NCBI RefSeq assembly: GCF_018614055.1
Contig: NZ_JAGGPB010000043.1
Span: 1-64,000, forward strand
Direction: 5' to 3'
Source of the DNA: Streptomyces sp. ISL-98
GTDB lineage: Bacteria > Actinomycetota > Actinomycetes > Streptomycetales > Streptomycetaceae
Length of the DNA stretch: 64,000 nucleotides
Shown here: positions 24,994-33,018 of the stretch, piece by piece
Position numbering within the stretch: position 1 is the stretch's first letter
How the letters are laid out: the number at the start of each line of letters is the position of its first letter
The notes under the pieces: generated by a model
Told to the model about the DNA's origin: nothing
Seen by the model: only the letters and a program-made list of their open reading frames with translations
Database searches by the model: none
Position numbers and translations under genes: made by a program

Positions 24994-26142
24994 TCACAGC
25001 GCGCTGTAGACGGCCTCGACCAGCGCCATCTTGCGCGGGTCGTCGGCGATGTTCGGCCCCATGCGGTTCATGACGTATCCCATGCTGATGTCCGCCTCCG
25101 GGTCGGCGAGCCCGCAGGAGCCGCCGTAACCGTCGTGCCCGAAGGCGCGCGGGTTGGGGCCGTACGAGCCGTTCGGCCCGCTCAGCCACAGGCCGAGCCC
25201 GAGCTCTGTGTCATGACCGAAGCCCACGCCCAGCACCAGGTCGCGGCAGCTGCCCTGGCCCTCCCGGATTCGCTCGGTGGCCTCGGGGGACAGGACGCGG
25301 TGCTCGCCGGAGCGGCCCTGTCGGGCGAAGATCCCGTACAGGGCGGCGACGGCGCGGGCGGTGCCGTGGCCGTTGGCGGCGGGGATCTGGGCGGCCCGCC
25401 AGGCGGGGGTGTTGGCCTCGGTGACGCCGGGGCCCGGGTTGAGGAGCGAGGCGAGCGCGAGCGGGGTCAGCTGGGCGAAGAGCGCCGCCTGTTCGCTGGT
25501 CGGCGTGGTAGGCGGATGCACCAGCTCGGCGGCCCGCCCCGCGTCCTTCACTGGCAGCCCGATGGTGAAGTCGATGCCGAGCGGCCCCGTGACCTCCTGG
25601 TGCAGGAACTCGCCGGGGAGCAGACCCGTGATGCGCCGGACCACCTCGCCGACCAGGAAGCCGTACGTGATCGTGTGATAGCCGGACTGCGTGCCCGGTT
25701 CCCACCAGGGCTCGGTCGCCGCCAGCCGTGCGCATGTCAGCTCCCAGTCGTACAGCTCGGCGAGGGTGTGCGGCTCGCGCAGCCCGGCCAGGCCCGCGCG
25801 GTGCGAGAGGAGATGGCGTACGGGAATGGCCGCCTTGCCGGCCTCGGCGAACTCCGGCCAGTACGCCGCGACCGGGGCGTCGAGGTCGAGCAGGCCCCGG
25901 TCGGCGAGCAGATGCGCGCACAGCGCCGTCGGCCCCTTGGTCGTCGACCAGACATTGACCAGGGTTTCCCGCTCCCACGGGCGGCTGCGGGCCTCGTCGG
26001 CCCAGCCGCCCCACAGGTCGACCACGGTCTCCCCGCCGGCCAGCACGGTCACGGCCGCGCCCAGTTCGCCGCGTTGCCGGAAGTTTTCCTTGAAGGCGGC
26101 GCGGACCGCGGAGAACCGGTCGTCGCAGTGGCCGTGGATCAC
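24994..26142 (-). CDS. Serine hydrolase, class C beta-lactamase/esterase family
   Basis: 382 residues with the family fold of class C beta-lactamases, DD-peptidases and EstB-type esterases. The nucleophile motif S-x-x-K is STTK (in VWSTTKGPTAL, about residue 68). The Tyr-containing second motif is YHTITYGF. A His/Gly motif (FGHDGYGGS) occurs in place of KTG near residue 345. No signal peptide is present, so it is probably cytoplasmic, which favours an esterase over an antibiotic-degrading role. GTG 26142 has GGAGG 6-10 bp upstream. It is 89 bp upstream of fadH's start in the opposite reading order and probably a separate unit. Confidence 0.88.
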   Translation of the reverse strand: MIHGHCDDRFSAVRAAFKENFRQRGELGAAVTVLAGGETVVDLWGGWADEARSRPWERETLVNVWSTTKGPTALCAHLLADRGLLDLDAPVAAYWPEFAEAGKAAIPVRHLLSHRAGLAGLREPHTLAELYDWELTCARLAATEPWWEPGTQSGYHTITYGFLVGEVVRRITGLLPGEFLHQEVTGPLGIDFTIGLPVKDAGRAAELVHPPTTPTSEQAALFAQLTPLALASLLNPGPGVTEANTPAWRAAQIPAANGHGTARAVAALYGIFARQGRSGEHRVLSPEATERIREGQGSCRDLVLGVGFGHDTELGLGLWLSGPNGSYGPNPRAFGHDGYGGSCGLADPEADISMGYVMNRMGPNIADDPRKMALVEAVYSAL

Positions 26143-26310
26143 GGGGCCCTCCAGGCGGCAGCAGTCGGTACGGTTGCCAGGAACGTACCGACTGGTCGGA
26201 CTGGGCGGAAGACGCCATGCGCGGCCAACCGGGCTGTCCGTGCCGGAAACCCGGCACGGACAGCTCAGCGGCGTATCAAACGGCTCCTCGGACGCCTACT
26301 GAGACGGTTC

Positions 26311-26886
26311 TCAGATGTTGACGCCGAAGTCCGTCGCGATGCCGCGCAGGCCAGAGGCATAGCCCTGGCCGACGGCGCGGAACTTCCACTCGGGGCCATT
26401 GCGGTAGAGCTCGCCGAAGACCATGGCCGTCTCGGTCGAGGCGTCCTCGGAGAGGTCGTATCGCGCGAGCTCGTTGCTGTCCGCCTGGTTGATCACGCGG
26501 ATGAAGGCGTTGCGGACCTGGCCGAAGCTCTGGCCGCGGCTGTCACCCTCGTGGATCGAGACCGGGAAGACGATCTTGTCGACCTCGGCGGGCACCGTCG
26601 AGAGGCTGACCTTGATCTGCTCGTCGTCACCCTCGCCCGCACCGGTGAGGTTGTCACCGGTGTGCTCGACCGACCCGTCGGGGCTCTTGAGGTTGTTGAA
26701 GAAAACGAAGTGCTGGTCGGACACGACCTTGCTGTTGACATCGAGCAGCAGGGCGCTGGCATCGAGGTCGAAGTCGGTCCCGGTAGTGCTGCGTACGTCC
26801 CAGCCGAGGCCCACCGTGACGGCGGTCAGGCCGGGGGCTTCCTTGGAGAGCGAGACGTTGCCGCCCTTGGAGAGACTGACACCCAT
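26311..26886 (-). CDS. TerD-family calcium-binding stress protein
   Basis: 191 residues, the usual length of TerD/TerE/CABP proteins. The Ca-binding NDL-like sequences TDFDLDASALLLD (about 30-42) and the later GAGEGDDEQIKVSL block (about 80-93) are present. These proteins occur in tellurite-resistance and general stress loci, and in Streptomyces influence differentiation. This copy stands alone, without terA/B/C/Z neighbours. ATG 26886 is preceded by AGGGA. An ECF-sigma-like promoter (GGAAC-N18-GTT) lies about 60-85 bp upstream on the same strand. Confidence 0.92.
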   Translation of the reverse strand: MGVSLSKGGNVSLSKEAPGLTAVTVGLGWDVRSTTGTDFDLDASALLLDVNSKVVSDQHFVFFNNLKSPDGSVEHTGDNLTGAGEGDDEQIKVSLSTVPAEVDKIVFPVSIHEGDSRGQSFGQVRNAFIRVINQADSNELARYDLSEDASTETAMVFGELYRNGPEWKFRAVGQGYASGLRGIATDFGVNI

Positions 26887-26945
26887 GAAGATCCCTGCTC
26901 AATCCGGCGCGGGCCGCGCCCTTTGACATCTCTTTGCCCAACCCG

Positions 26946-26973
26946 CCAACGGTTGCGCGGCCCGCTCAGTTCC
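26946..26973 (-). promoter_or_regulatory. Possible ECF-sigma promoter of terD
   Basis: On the minus strand GGAAC (26973-26969) is separated by 18 nt from GTTGG (26950-26946). This is the spacing and sequence of streptomycete stress ECF promoters (GGAAY-N18-GTT). The start codon is about 60 bp downstream. Short motifs like this also arise by chance. Confidence 0.35.
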
Positions 26974-27033
26974 CGGGAATCGTCCGAATGGCCCCTTTGG
27001 GCTTCCCCCTGGACCTCCCGCGCAGACCGATGC

Positions 27034-27498
27034 TCAGGTGGCGACCGGGATGAAGAGTTCCGGGCGGTCCCACATCACGGCGGGCGGATGGGCGGGCACG
27101 GTCCCCGTCCGCTCGGCGCCGACGCTGCGGTAGAAGCCCTCGGCGGGCGGGTGCGAGACCACGCGCACGCCGGTCAGCCCGGCCGCCGCCGCCTCGCCCA
27201 GCATGTGCTCGACGAGGAGGCGGCCGATGCCGAGGCCCTGGGCGGAGTCGGCGACGAACAGCAGGTCGAGCTCCGGCGGGTCGAGCATCAGGGCGTAGAA
27301 GCCGAGCAGCCGGCCGTCCTGGCCCACGGCCGCGAAGACCCGGTGCGTCTCGATGTAGTCGGGCCCCACGCGGTAGGCCGCGACCATCGGGGCGTACGGG
27401 CCCTCGTATGCACGGGAGTTACGCACGAGCTTGGTGAGCCGCTTCGCGTCCCGGGCGGTCGCCCGCCGGATCAGCGTCTCCGTAATGTGCGCAGTCAT
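27034..27498 (-). CDS. GNAT-family N-acetyltransferase
   Basis: 154 residues, a single GNAT domain. The acetyl-CoA binding loop is SAQGLGIGRLLVEHML (about 90-105) and motif B is GFYRSVGAERTGTV. The substrate is unknown. It lies 10 bp downstream of the PrmC-like methyltransferase on the same strand and is probably co-transcribed with it, so both could modify proteins or amino groups in one process; this is context only. Confidence 0.88.
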   Translation of the reverse strand: MTAHITETLIRRATARDAKRLTKLVRNSRAYEGPYAPMVAAYRVGPDYIETHRVFAAVGQDGRLLGFYALMLDPPELDLLFVADSAQGLGIGRLLVEHMLGEAAAAGLTGVRVVSHPPAEGFYRSVGAERTGTVPAHPPAVMWDRPELFIPVAT

Positions 27499-27508
27499 GC
27501 AGAGAGTA

Positions 27509-28348
27509 TTACTCAGGTGCGTGGGGGTCGCCAGCGGGCCTGGTTCCGACGACGACGGTCGCGTACAGCTCGTCGGAGGTGACCACCCGCGGGATCAGCC
27601 CGTTCCCGGCGAACGTTTCGACGGTCACCGGCGCCTGGCGCTCGCTCGTCTCGACCAGCAGGTGCCCGCCTGGCGCAAGCCACTGCGCCGCCGCCGCGGC
27701 CACCCGCCGCTGCACGTCCAGCCCGTCCAAGCCGCCGTCGAGTGCCACCCGCGCCTCGTGGATGCGGGCCTCCGCGGGCAGCAGGCCGATCTCCTCGGTG
27801 GGAACGTACGGCGTATTGGCGAGGAGTACGTCGACGCGGCCCCGCAGCGCGTCGGGCAGCGGCTCGTAGAGGTCGCCCTCGTACACCTGGCCGTCGACCG
27901 CGCCGACATTGCGGCGGGCGCACCGCACCGCTGCCGGGTCGATGTCGGCGGCGTGCAGCTCGGCCCCTTCCAGGGCCGTGGCCAGCGCGGCGCCCAATGC
28001 GCCCGAGCCGCAGCACAGGTCGACGACGACAGCCCCGGGACGGGCGAGGGCGGCCGCTTCGGCGACGAGGAACTCGGTGCGGCGGCGAGGCACGAACACC
28101 CCGGCGTCCACGGCGATCCGCAGGCCGCAGAACTCGGCCCAGCCGATGACGTGCTCAAGCGGCAGGCCGACGACGCGGCGCTCCACCATGGCGGCGAGGG
28201 CGTCCGGGCTCTGAGCTGCGGAGATGAGCAACTCCGCCTCGTCCTCGGCGAATACACAGCCGGCGGCCCTGAGCCTGGTGACGACAGTGGACGGAGACAG
28301 AGCAGAGGAAAGGGAAGAACACACAGAACGAGATGACGGTGAGACTGA
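27509..28348 (-). CDS. PrmC/HemK-related protein-glutamine methyltransferase (paralogue)
   Basis: About 279 residues. An N-terminal helical PrmC-like region precedes a class I SAM methyltransferase domain with VVDLCCGSGALGAAL (SAM motif I) and the catalytic-loop motif NTPY in LLANTPYVPT. True PrmC and HemK enzymes have NPPY, so this belongs to the actinobacterial PrmC-related subfamily of unknown substrate, not the release-factor methyltransferase. The frame opens at 28390. GTG 28348 has AAAGG 6 bp upstream and is preferred. It heads a two-gene operon with the GNAT gene. Confidence 0.82.
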   Translation of the reverse strand, partial: SVSPSSRSVCSSLSSALSPSTVVTRLRAAGCVFAEDEAELLISAAQSPDALAAMVERRVVGLPLEHVIGWAEFCGLRIAVDAGVFVPRRRTEFLVAEAAALARPGAVVVDLCCGSGALGAALATALEGAELHAADIDPAAVRCARRNVGAVDGQVYEGDLYEPLPDALRGRVDVLLANTPYVPTEEIGLLPAEARIHEARVALDGGLDGLDVQRRVAAAAAQWLAPGGHLLVETSERQAPVTVETFAGNGLIPRVVTSDELYATVVVGTRPAGDPHAPE

Positions 28349-28585
28349 CACGGGAGCCTTTCGGGACACCTGTGGGGCTCCCTCGGTCACCTACGTCCAG
28401 TGGACCGTACGGCCGTGAAGGGGGAGCACCCGACCTGATACAGCGGTAATCGGTCCCACCTCCTCCGGTATGCGTCCCCTGCTGAGGACGACCGCAACAT
28501 TACATGATCATGATGATCGAAAGTTAGGGATGCGGCTGCTCTTTGTGCACTGCGCCGTTCAACAAGCCGCTTCTACGGTCCTTCC

Positions 28586-29362
28586 ATGCTCTCGGCTACC
28601 GCCGCGTCAACGGCCACCACCAGCTCGTACGTCACTTCCATCGCAGACTCCCAGGAGCAGATACGGGCCGCACAGCGGCTCCGGTACCTGGTCTTCGGCG
28701 AGGAGATGGGCGCCACCCTCGACTCGCCCCTGCCCGGTCACGACATCGACGCCTTCGACGACCTCGTGGACCACCTGATCGTCACCGACACCACGACCGG
28801 CGACGTGGTCGGCACCTACCGGCTGCTTCCGCCGGGGCGGGCCGAAAAGTCCTACTCCGACAGCGAATTCGACCTGCGGTCACTCGACGGGCTCCGGCCG
28901 TCCATGATCGAGGCGGGGCGTTCCTGCGTACACCCGGACCACCGCTCGGGCGCGGTGATCAACCTCATGTGGTCCGCGCTCGCCCGCTACGTCCTGCTCT
29001 CCGGCCACCGCTACCTGGCCGGCTGCGCCTCCGTACCCCTGTCCGACGGCGGCAGGGCGGCCTCCAGCGCCTGGCTCCTCGGTACGTCGAAGCACGCATC
29101 GCCGCCCGAGCTGCGGGTGCACCCGCGCAGGCCCTGGATGCCCGCCGAGCTGACGACGGAACGCCCCAGTTACGCCGACCTGCCTCCGCTGCTGCGCGGG
29201 TACCTCCGGCTCGGCGCGTGGATGTGCGGTGCGCCCACCCACGACCCGGAATTCGACGTCGCCGACTTCTTCGTACTCCTGGACATGGACCGCCTCGGCG
29301 ACCGCTACCGCCGCTACTTCCTCGGCGAGACGGCGGGGGAGACGCCCGGAGGGACGCGGTGA
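28586..29362 (+). CDS. olsB: Ornithine-acyl-ACP N-acyltransferase (OlsB-like)
   Basis: 258 residues of the GNAT/autoinducer-synthase-like family that adds a 3-hydroxy fatty acid from ACP to ornithine, making lyso-ornithine lipid. Visible family features are RLRYLVFGEEMGA, DHLIVTD, VGTYRLLPP, EAGRSCVHPDHR, and later DVADFFVLLDMDRL. The next gene is a PlsC-type acyltransferase that overlaps by 4 bp (GTGA), which is the olsB-olsA arrangement. ATG 28586 lacks an obvious ribosome site. Ornithine lipids are phosphorus-free membrane lipids often made under phosphate limitation. Confidence 0.85.
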   Translation: MLSATAASTATTSSYVTSIADSQEQIRAAQRLRYLVFGEEMGATLDSPLPGHDIDAFDDLVDHLIVTDTTTGDVVGTYRLLPPGRAEKSYSDSEFDLRSLDGLRPSMIEAGRSCVHPDHRSGAVINLMWSALARYVLLSGHRYLAGCASVPLSDGGRAASSAWLLGTSKHASPPELRVHPRRPWMPAELTTERPSYADLPPLLRGYLRLGAWMCGAPTHDPEFDVADFFVLLDMDRLGDRYRRYFLGETAGETPGGTR

Positions 29363-30222
29363 ACCCCTGGGCCGTGGACGAGGGGTGCACGCCCGTCTGC
29401 GCCACTCATGCGCTGCCGCCGGTTTCGCCGGCCGAAGCCGCGCGCCGGTGCGCCGCGCTGACGTATGTGATCGCGCGGGGCATGTCGAAGGGGCGGCGCA
29501 TCGCCGAGCCCCGGGAACTGCGCGCCCAGGCCCTGGGCATGCTCGACGCCCTGGGCGTACGGCTGGAAACGGGCGCGGGGGAAGGGCCCGGGCCGCTGAG
29601 TGTGAACGGCTTCGGCACCCTGGTCGTCGCCAACCACATCTCCTGGCTCGACGTCGTGGCCCTCCTGGCCGTGGAGCCGGTCCTGCCCCTGGCCAAGCGG
29701 GAAGTGGCGCGGTGGCCGGTCATCGGCACGCTGGCACGGCGCGTCGGTGCGCCCTTCATCGACCGCGAGCGGATGCGACAGCTCCCGTACGCCGTAGCGG
29801 ACTTGGCGGCCACCTTGCGCTCCGGCCGCTCCGTGCTCGTCTTCCCTCAGGCGACGACCTGGTGCTCCGCGCCCGGCGGCCGTTTCAGGCGGGCCACCTT
29901 CCAGGCCGCGGCCGACGCGGGGGCGCCCGTACGGCCGGTCACGGTCGGCTACTACCAAGGCGGCGCCCCCAGTACGGTCGCCGCCTTCCTCGGCGACGAG
30001 GACTTCACCACCTCGCTGCGCCGCGTGGCCTCCGCGCGTGACCTGACCGTACGGGTCACCGCTTACCCCGCCCTGTGGGGCTCCGACCGGCGGCAACTGG
30101 CCGCCGACGCACGGGCGGCCGTCTGCGCGTCGGGGCCGCCCGCCCATGTCCGGGCGGCCGTCACGCGGTACGCGTCGTCGCGCGACGCCACGCCGTCTCG
30201 CGCAGCAGGCGCAGGCCGTTGA
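29359..30222 (+). CDS. olsA: 1-acyl-glycerol-3-phosphate/lyso-ornithine-lipid acyltransferase (OlsA-like)
   Basis: 287 residues of the PlsC family, expected to acylate lyso-ornithine lipid. Motif I NHISWLD and motif II PFIDRE are intact. Motif III, normally FPEGT, reads FPQATTW, so the conserved Glu and Gly are replaced. Motif IV VRPVTV is present. GTG 29359 overlaps the olsB stop. The last 62 bp overlap the convergent metal-ATPase gene (30161-30222). The membrane-associated catalytic His-Asp is present, so activity is likely. The motif III change is worth noting. Confidence 0.83.
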   Translation: MNPWAVDEGCTPVCATHALPPVSPAEAARRCAALTYVIARGMSKGRRIAEPRELRAQALGMLDALGVRLETGAGEGPGPLSVNGFGTLVVANHISWLDVVALLAVEPVLPLAKREVARWPVIGTLARRVGAPFIDRERMRQLPYAVADLAATLRSGRSVLVFPQATTWCSAPGGRFRRATFQAAADAGAPVRPVTVGYYQGGAPSTVAAFLGDEDFTTSLRRVASARDLTVRVTAYPALWGSDRRQLAADARAAVCASGPPAHVRAAVTRYASSRDATPSRAAGAGR

Positions 30223-32173
30223 GGCCGACGATGACGGTGGAGCCCTCGTGGCCCGCCACACCCAACGGCAGAGGCAGGTGACCCGCCAGGTCCCAGATCA
30301 CCAGACCGGTGATGAACACCGAGGCGATGACCAGGTTCTGTACGACGAGCCGCCGGGCGTCGCGCGAGAGCCGGATCGCGGCCGGAACGGTGGCCAGTTC
30401 GTCGCGTACGACCACCGCGTCGGCCGTCTCCAGGGCGAGGTCGGAACCGGCGCGGCCCATGGCGATGCCGGTGTGGGCCGAGGCCAGGGCGGGCGCGTCA
30501 TTGACGCCGTCGCCGACCACCAGGACCTTGCGTCCGGCCCGTTGCAGCTCCTGCACGGCTGCGGCCTTGTCCTGGGGGAGCAGCCCGGCGCGTACATCCG
30601 TGATGCCCACCTTGGCGGCCAGGGCCGCCGCGGAGCGCGGATTGTCGCCGGTGATCAGCAGGGGTGCGCTGCCCGTCAGCTCGGTGAGCGCACGAAGCGT
30701 GGCGGCGGCGTCGGGGCGCAGCCGGTCGGCGATGCCGAGTACGCCCACGGGTACGCCGTCGCTGACGACGAGCACGGCGGTGCGCCCGGCGTCCTCCAGC
30801 TCGGCGACCAGTGAGATCAGTGCGACCAGTTCTGCCGGTGATACGGCCTGCGGGTCGTCGTACCCCTCCAGCAGCCGGGCCGGGCTTCCGACCGCTACGC
30901 GTGCGCCCCCGACGGTGGCGGTGACTCCGGTGCCCGGCGCGGACGCGAAGTCCTGTGCGTCGGCGAGGTGCAGGCCCCGGGTGCGGGCGGCGTCCCCGAC
31001 GGCGCGCGCGAGGGGATGTTCGCTGGGGTGCTCGGCGGATGCGGCGAGCGTGAGCAGCGCGTCCTCGGTGAGTCCGGACGCGGGCAGCGCGCGGATGTCG
31101 GTGACATGGGGGGTGCCCTGGGTCAGGGTGCCTGTCTTGTCGAGGGCGACGGTGTCGACCTGGCCGAGCCGGTCCATGACCACGGCGGATTTGACGAGTA
31201 CGCCGTGGCGGCCCGCGTTGGCCATGGCGGACAACAGTGGCGGCATGGTGGCGAGGACGATCGCGCACGGCGAGGCCACGATCATGAAGGTCATGGCCCG
31301 CAGCAGGCTGTCGGTGATGCCGGAGCCGAAGGCAAGGGGTACGGCGAAGACGGCGAGTGTGGCGGCGACCATGCCCACCGAGTAGCGCTGTTCGACCTTC
31401 TCGATGAACAGCTGGGTCGGCGCCTTGGTCTCGGACGCTTCCTCGACCATGGCGACGATACGGGCGATGACCGAGTCGGACGCGTCGCGCTCCACCCGGA
31501 CCCGCAGGGCGCCGGTGCCGTTGAGCGTCCCGGCGAAGACCTCGTCGCCGCTCTCCTTCGGTACGGGCAGGGGCTCGCCGGTGATGGTGGCCTGGTCGAC
31601 CTCGCTTGTCCCGTCCAGCACCCGGCCGTCGGCGCCGACGCGTTCGCCGGGGCGTACGAGGATCGTGTCGCCCACGACGAGGCTGCCGGCGGGCACCGTC
31701 TCCTCGACCGCATCGCCGCCTTCGCCGCGCACCAGGGTCGCGGTCTCCGGCGCGAGGTCGAGCAGTCCGCGTACGGAGTCGGCCGTACGGGCGGTGGCCA
31801 GCGCCTCCAGGGCGCCGGAACCGGCGAAGATCACGATCAGCAGCGCGCCGTCCATCACCTGGCCGATCGAGGCCGCGCCCAGGGCGGCGACGATCATCAG
31901 CAGATCGACGTCGAGGGTCTTTTCGCGCAGGGCCTGAAGCCCGGCCCAGGCCGGCTCCCAGCCGCCGCTGACGTACGCGGCGGCGTACACCGCACCCCAC
32001 GCCCAGGCGGGAATGCCGGACAGCTGAAGCGTCAGCGCAAGAAGGAAGAGTCCGAGGGCGGCGGCGGCCCAGCGGGCCTCGGCCAGTGCGAAGACACGCG
32101 TCCGTCGTACGGGCACGGCGGCGCCGCGGCCCGCCTGTTCGGAGACGGACCGCTCGGTGAGGAGGGAAGACAT
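30161..32173 (-). CDS. P1B-4 metal-efflux ATPase (CtpJ/CtpD-like, Co/Ni/Fe)
   Basis: About 670 residues. It has no N-terminal HMA domain, the membrane metal motif SPC (ASPCAIVLATMPP), the phosphorylation site DKTGTLTQG, the HP locus SEHPLAR and the hinge GDGVNDAPAL. Near the end is GHEGSTVIVGLN. SPC together with HEGST defines the P1B-4 class, which exports Co2+, Ni2+ or Fe2+. The frame opens at 32455, but ATG 32173 (or 32185) is chosen to match the first membrane segments and because the divergent NmtR gene begins at 32235. The NmtR/CtpJ pairing is known from M. tuberculosis and supports nickel/cobalt efflux. Confidence 0.9.
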   Translation of the reverse strand: MSSLLTERSVSEQAGRGAAVPVRRTRVFALAEARWAAAALGLFLLALTLQLSGIPAWAWGAVYAAAYVSGGWEPAWAGLQALREKTLDVDLLMIVAALGAASIGQVMDGALLIVIFAGSGALEALATARTADSVRGLLDLAPETATLVRGEGGDAVEETVPAGSLVVGDTILVRPGERVGADGRVLDGTSEVDQATITGEPLPVPKESGDEVFAGTLNGTGALRVRVERDASDSVIARIVAMVEEASETKAPTQLFIEKVEQRYSVGMVAATLAVFAVPLAFGSGITDSLLRAMTFMIVASPCAIVLATMPPLLSAMANAGRHGVLVKSAVVMDRLGQVDTVALDKTGTLTQGTPHVTDIRALPASGLTEDALLTLAASAEHPSEHPLARAVGDAARTRGLHLADAQDFASAPGTGVTATVGGARVAVGSPARLLEGYDDPQAVSPAELVALISLVAELEDAGRTAVLVVSDGVPVGVLGIADRLRPDAAATLRALTELTGSAPLLITGDNPRSAAALAAKVGITDVRAGLLPQDKAAAVQELQRAGRKVLVVGDGVNDAPALASAHTGIAMGRAGSDLALETADAVVVRDELATVPAAIRLSRDARRLVVQNLVIASVFITGLVIWDLAGHLPLPLGVAGHEGSTVIVGLNGLRLLRETAWRRATTRTA

Positions 32174-32195
32174 GCCGGACACCATACAGGAATGA

Positions 32196-32211
32196 ATGAA
32201 CAGATCTTCAT
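32196..32211. promoter_or_regulatory. ArsR-type operator dyad between ctpJ-like and nmtR-like genes
   Basis: ATGAA (32196-32200) and TTCAT (32207-32211) form a dyad with a 6-bp centre, in the 61-bp divergent gap. It resembles SmtB/ArsR-family operators (ATGAA...TTCAT half-sites). The position would allow one bound repressor to control both directions. Confidence 0.55.
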
Positions 32212-32234
32212 GCTTCGTCGGTAGGATGGCGGAC

Positions 32235-32615
32235 ATGGGCCACGGAGTCGACGACAAGAGCACCGCCACCACCCGCGAACGCCTCGACGCCGTGGGCATG
32301 TCCGACGTCGCCGCGACCCTCCAGGCGCTGGCCACCCCCTCGCGGCTGAGGATCCTCGCCCGCCTCCAGGAAGGCCCGTGCGCGGCCGGCGAACTGGCCG
32401 AAGCCGTCGGCATGGAACAGTCCGCCTGCTCCCACCAGTTGCGCCTGCTCCGCAATCTCGGCCTGGTCGCCGGAGAGCGGCGCGGCCGCTCGATCGTCTA
32501 CGCCCTGTACGACCACCACGTCGCCGAACTGCTCGACCAGGCCCTGTTCCACGTCGAGCACCTGAGGCTCGGCCTGAGTGACGCCCCACCGGCTGACTCG
32601 CCTCGCGCGCTCTGA
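32235..32615 (+). CDS. nmtR: Nickel/cobalt-sensing ArsR-family repressor (NmtR-like)
   Basis: 126-residue winged-helix repressor. The recognition region is MEQSACSHQLRLLRNLGLV and the wing RRGRSIVYAL. Metal ligands recalled for M. tuberculosis NmtR are all present. They are the N-terminal Gly-His (MGHGV), Asp and His of the alpha-5 helix (YDHHV), and the C-terminal His pair (FHVEH). ATG 32235 is chosen over upstream starts because it creates this functional N-terminus and has GTAGGATGG upstream. Expected to repress the divergent P1B-4 ATPase and possibly its own downstream genes until Ni2+ or Co2+ binds. Confidence 0.92.
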   Translation: MGHGVDDKSTATTRERLDAVGMSDVAATLQALATPSRLRILARLQEGPCAAGELAEAVGMEQSACSHQLRLLRNLGLVAGERRGRSIVYALYDHHVAELLDQALFHVEHLRLGLSDAPPADSPRAL

Positions 32616-32710
32616 ATCGCCTTGCGCACTCGCCTCGCGCACCACGCGCGCGCACACTTGAAAAAGGGGTCCGTCCAGCCCGTACGGCAGCAGACGGAAG
32701 GAGACTGCGC

Positions 32711-33016
32711 ATGCATCCCGTCGCTCTCGCCGGTGCCGCAGCAGGACGTCTCGCCCACTACGCGGTGTCCGGAGTAGTGGGCGGCCTGATCATCCGAGGG
32801 GCCTCCAAGCGCCTCCCCGAAGCGAAACCGGCCGCACGCAAAGCGCTCGTCGGCGGCATAGCCGGCGGAATCGTCGCGGGCCGCTGGCTGGCCTCGGCCG
32901 CCGAAGAGGCCCGGCTCAAGGCGGGTGACATGCTCGCCGAGGCCCGGACCACACTGGGTGAAGAGGCGCCGCCGCCCTCCGCCGTCAGCGTCGACGACCA
33001 CGGACACGAGCACTGA
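32711..33016 (+). CDS. PacL-like DUF1490 membrane metallochaperone
   Basis: 101 residues. A hydrophobic N-terminal segment (about 3-35) is followed by an Ala/Glu-rich amphipathic helix (EEARLKAGDMLAEARTTLGE). The C-terminal tail is acidic and His-rich (DDHGHEH). This is the pattern of mycobacterial PacL proteins, which bind Zn2+ through a C-terminal Asp/His motif and stabilise partner P-ATPases such as CtpC. ATG 32711 has GGAAGGAG upstream, and the next gene, a CtpC-like ATPase, starts 3 bp after the stop. Zinc or another divalent metal is likely the cargo; inferred from the family. Confidence 0.85.
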   Translation: MHPVALAGAAAGRLAHYAVSGVVGGLIIRGASKRLPEAKPAARKALVGGIAGGIVAGRWLASAAEEARLKAGDMLAEARTTLGEEAPPPSAVSVDDHGHEH

Positions 33017-33018
33017 TC

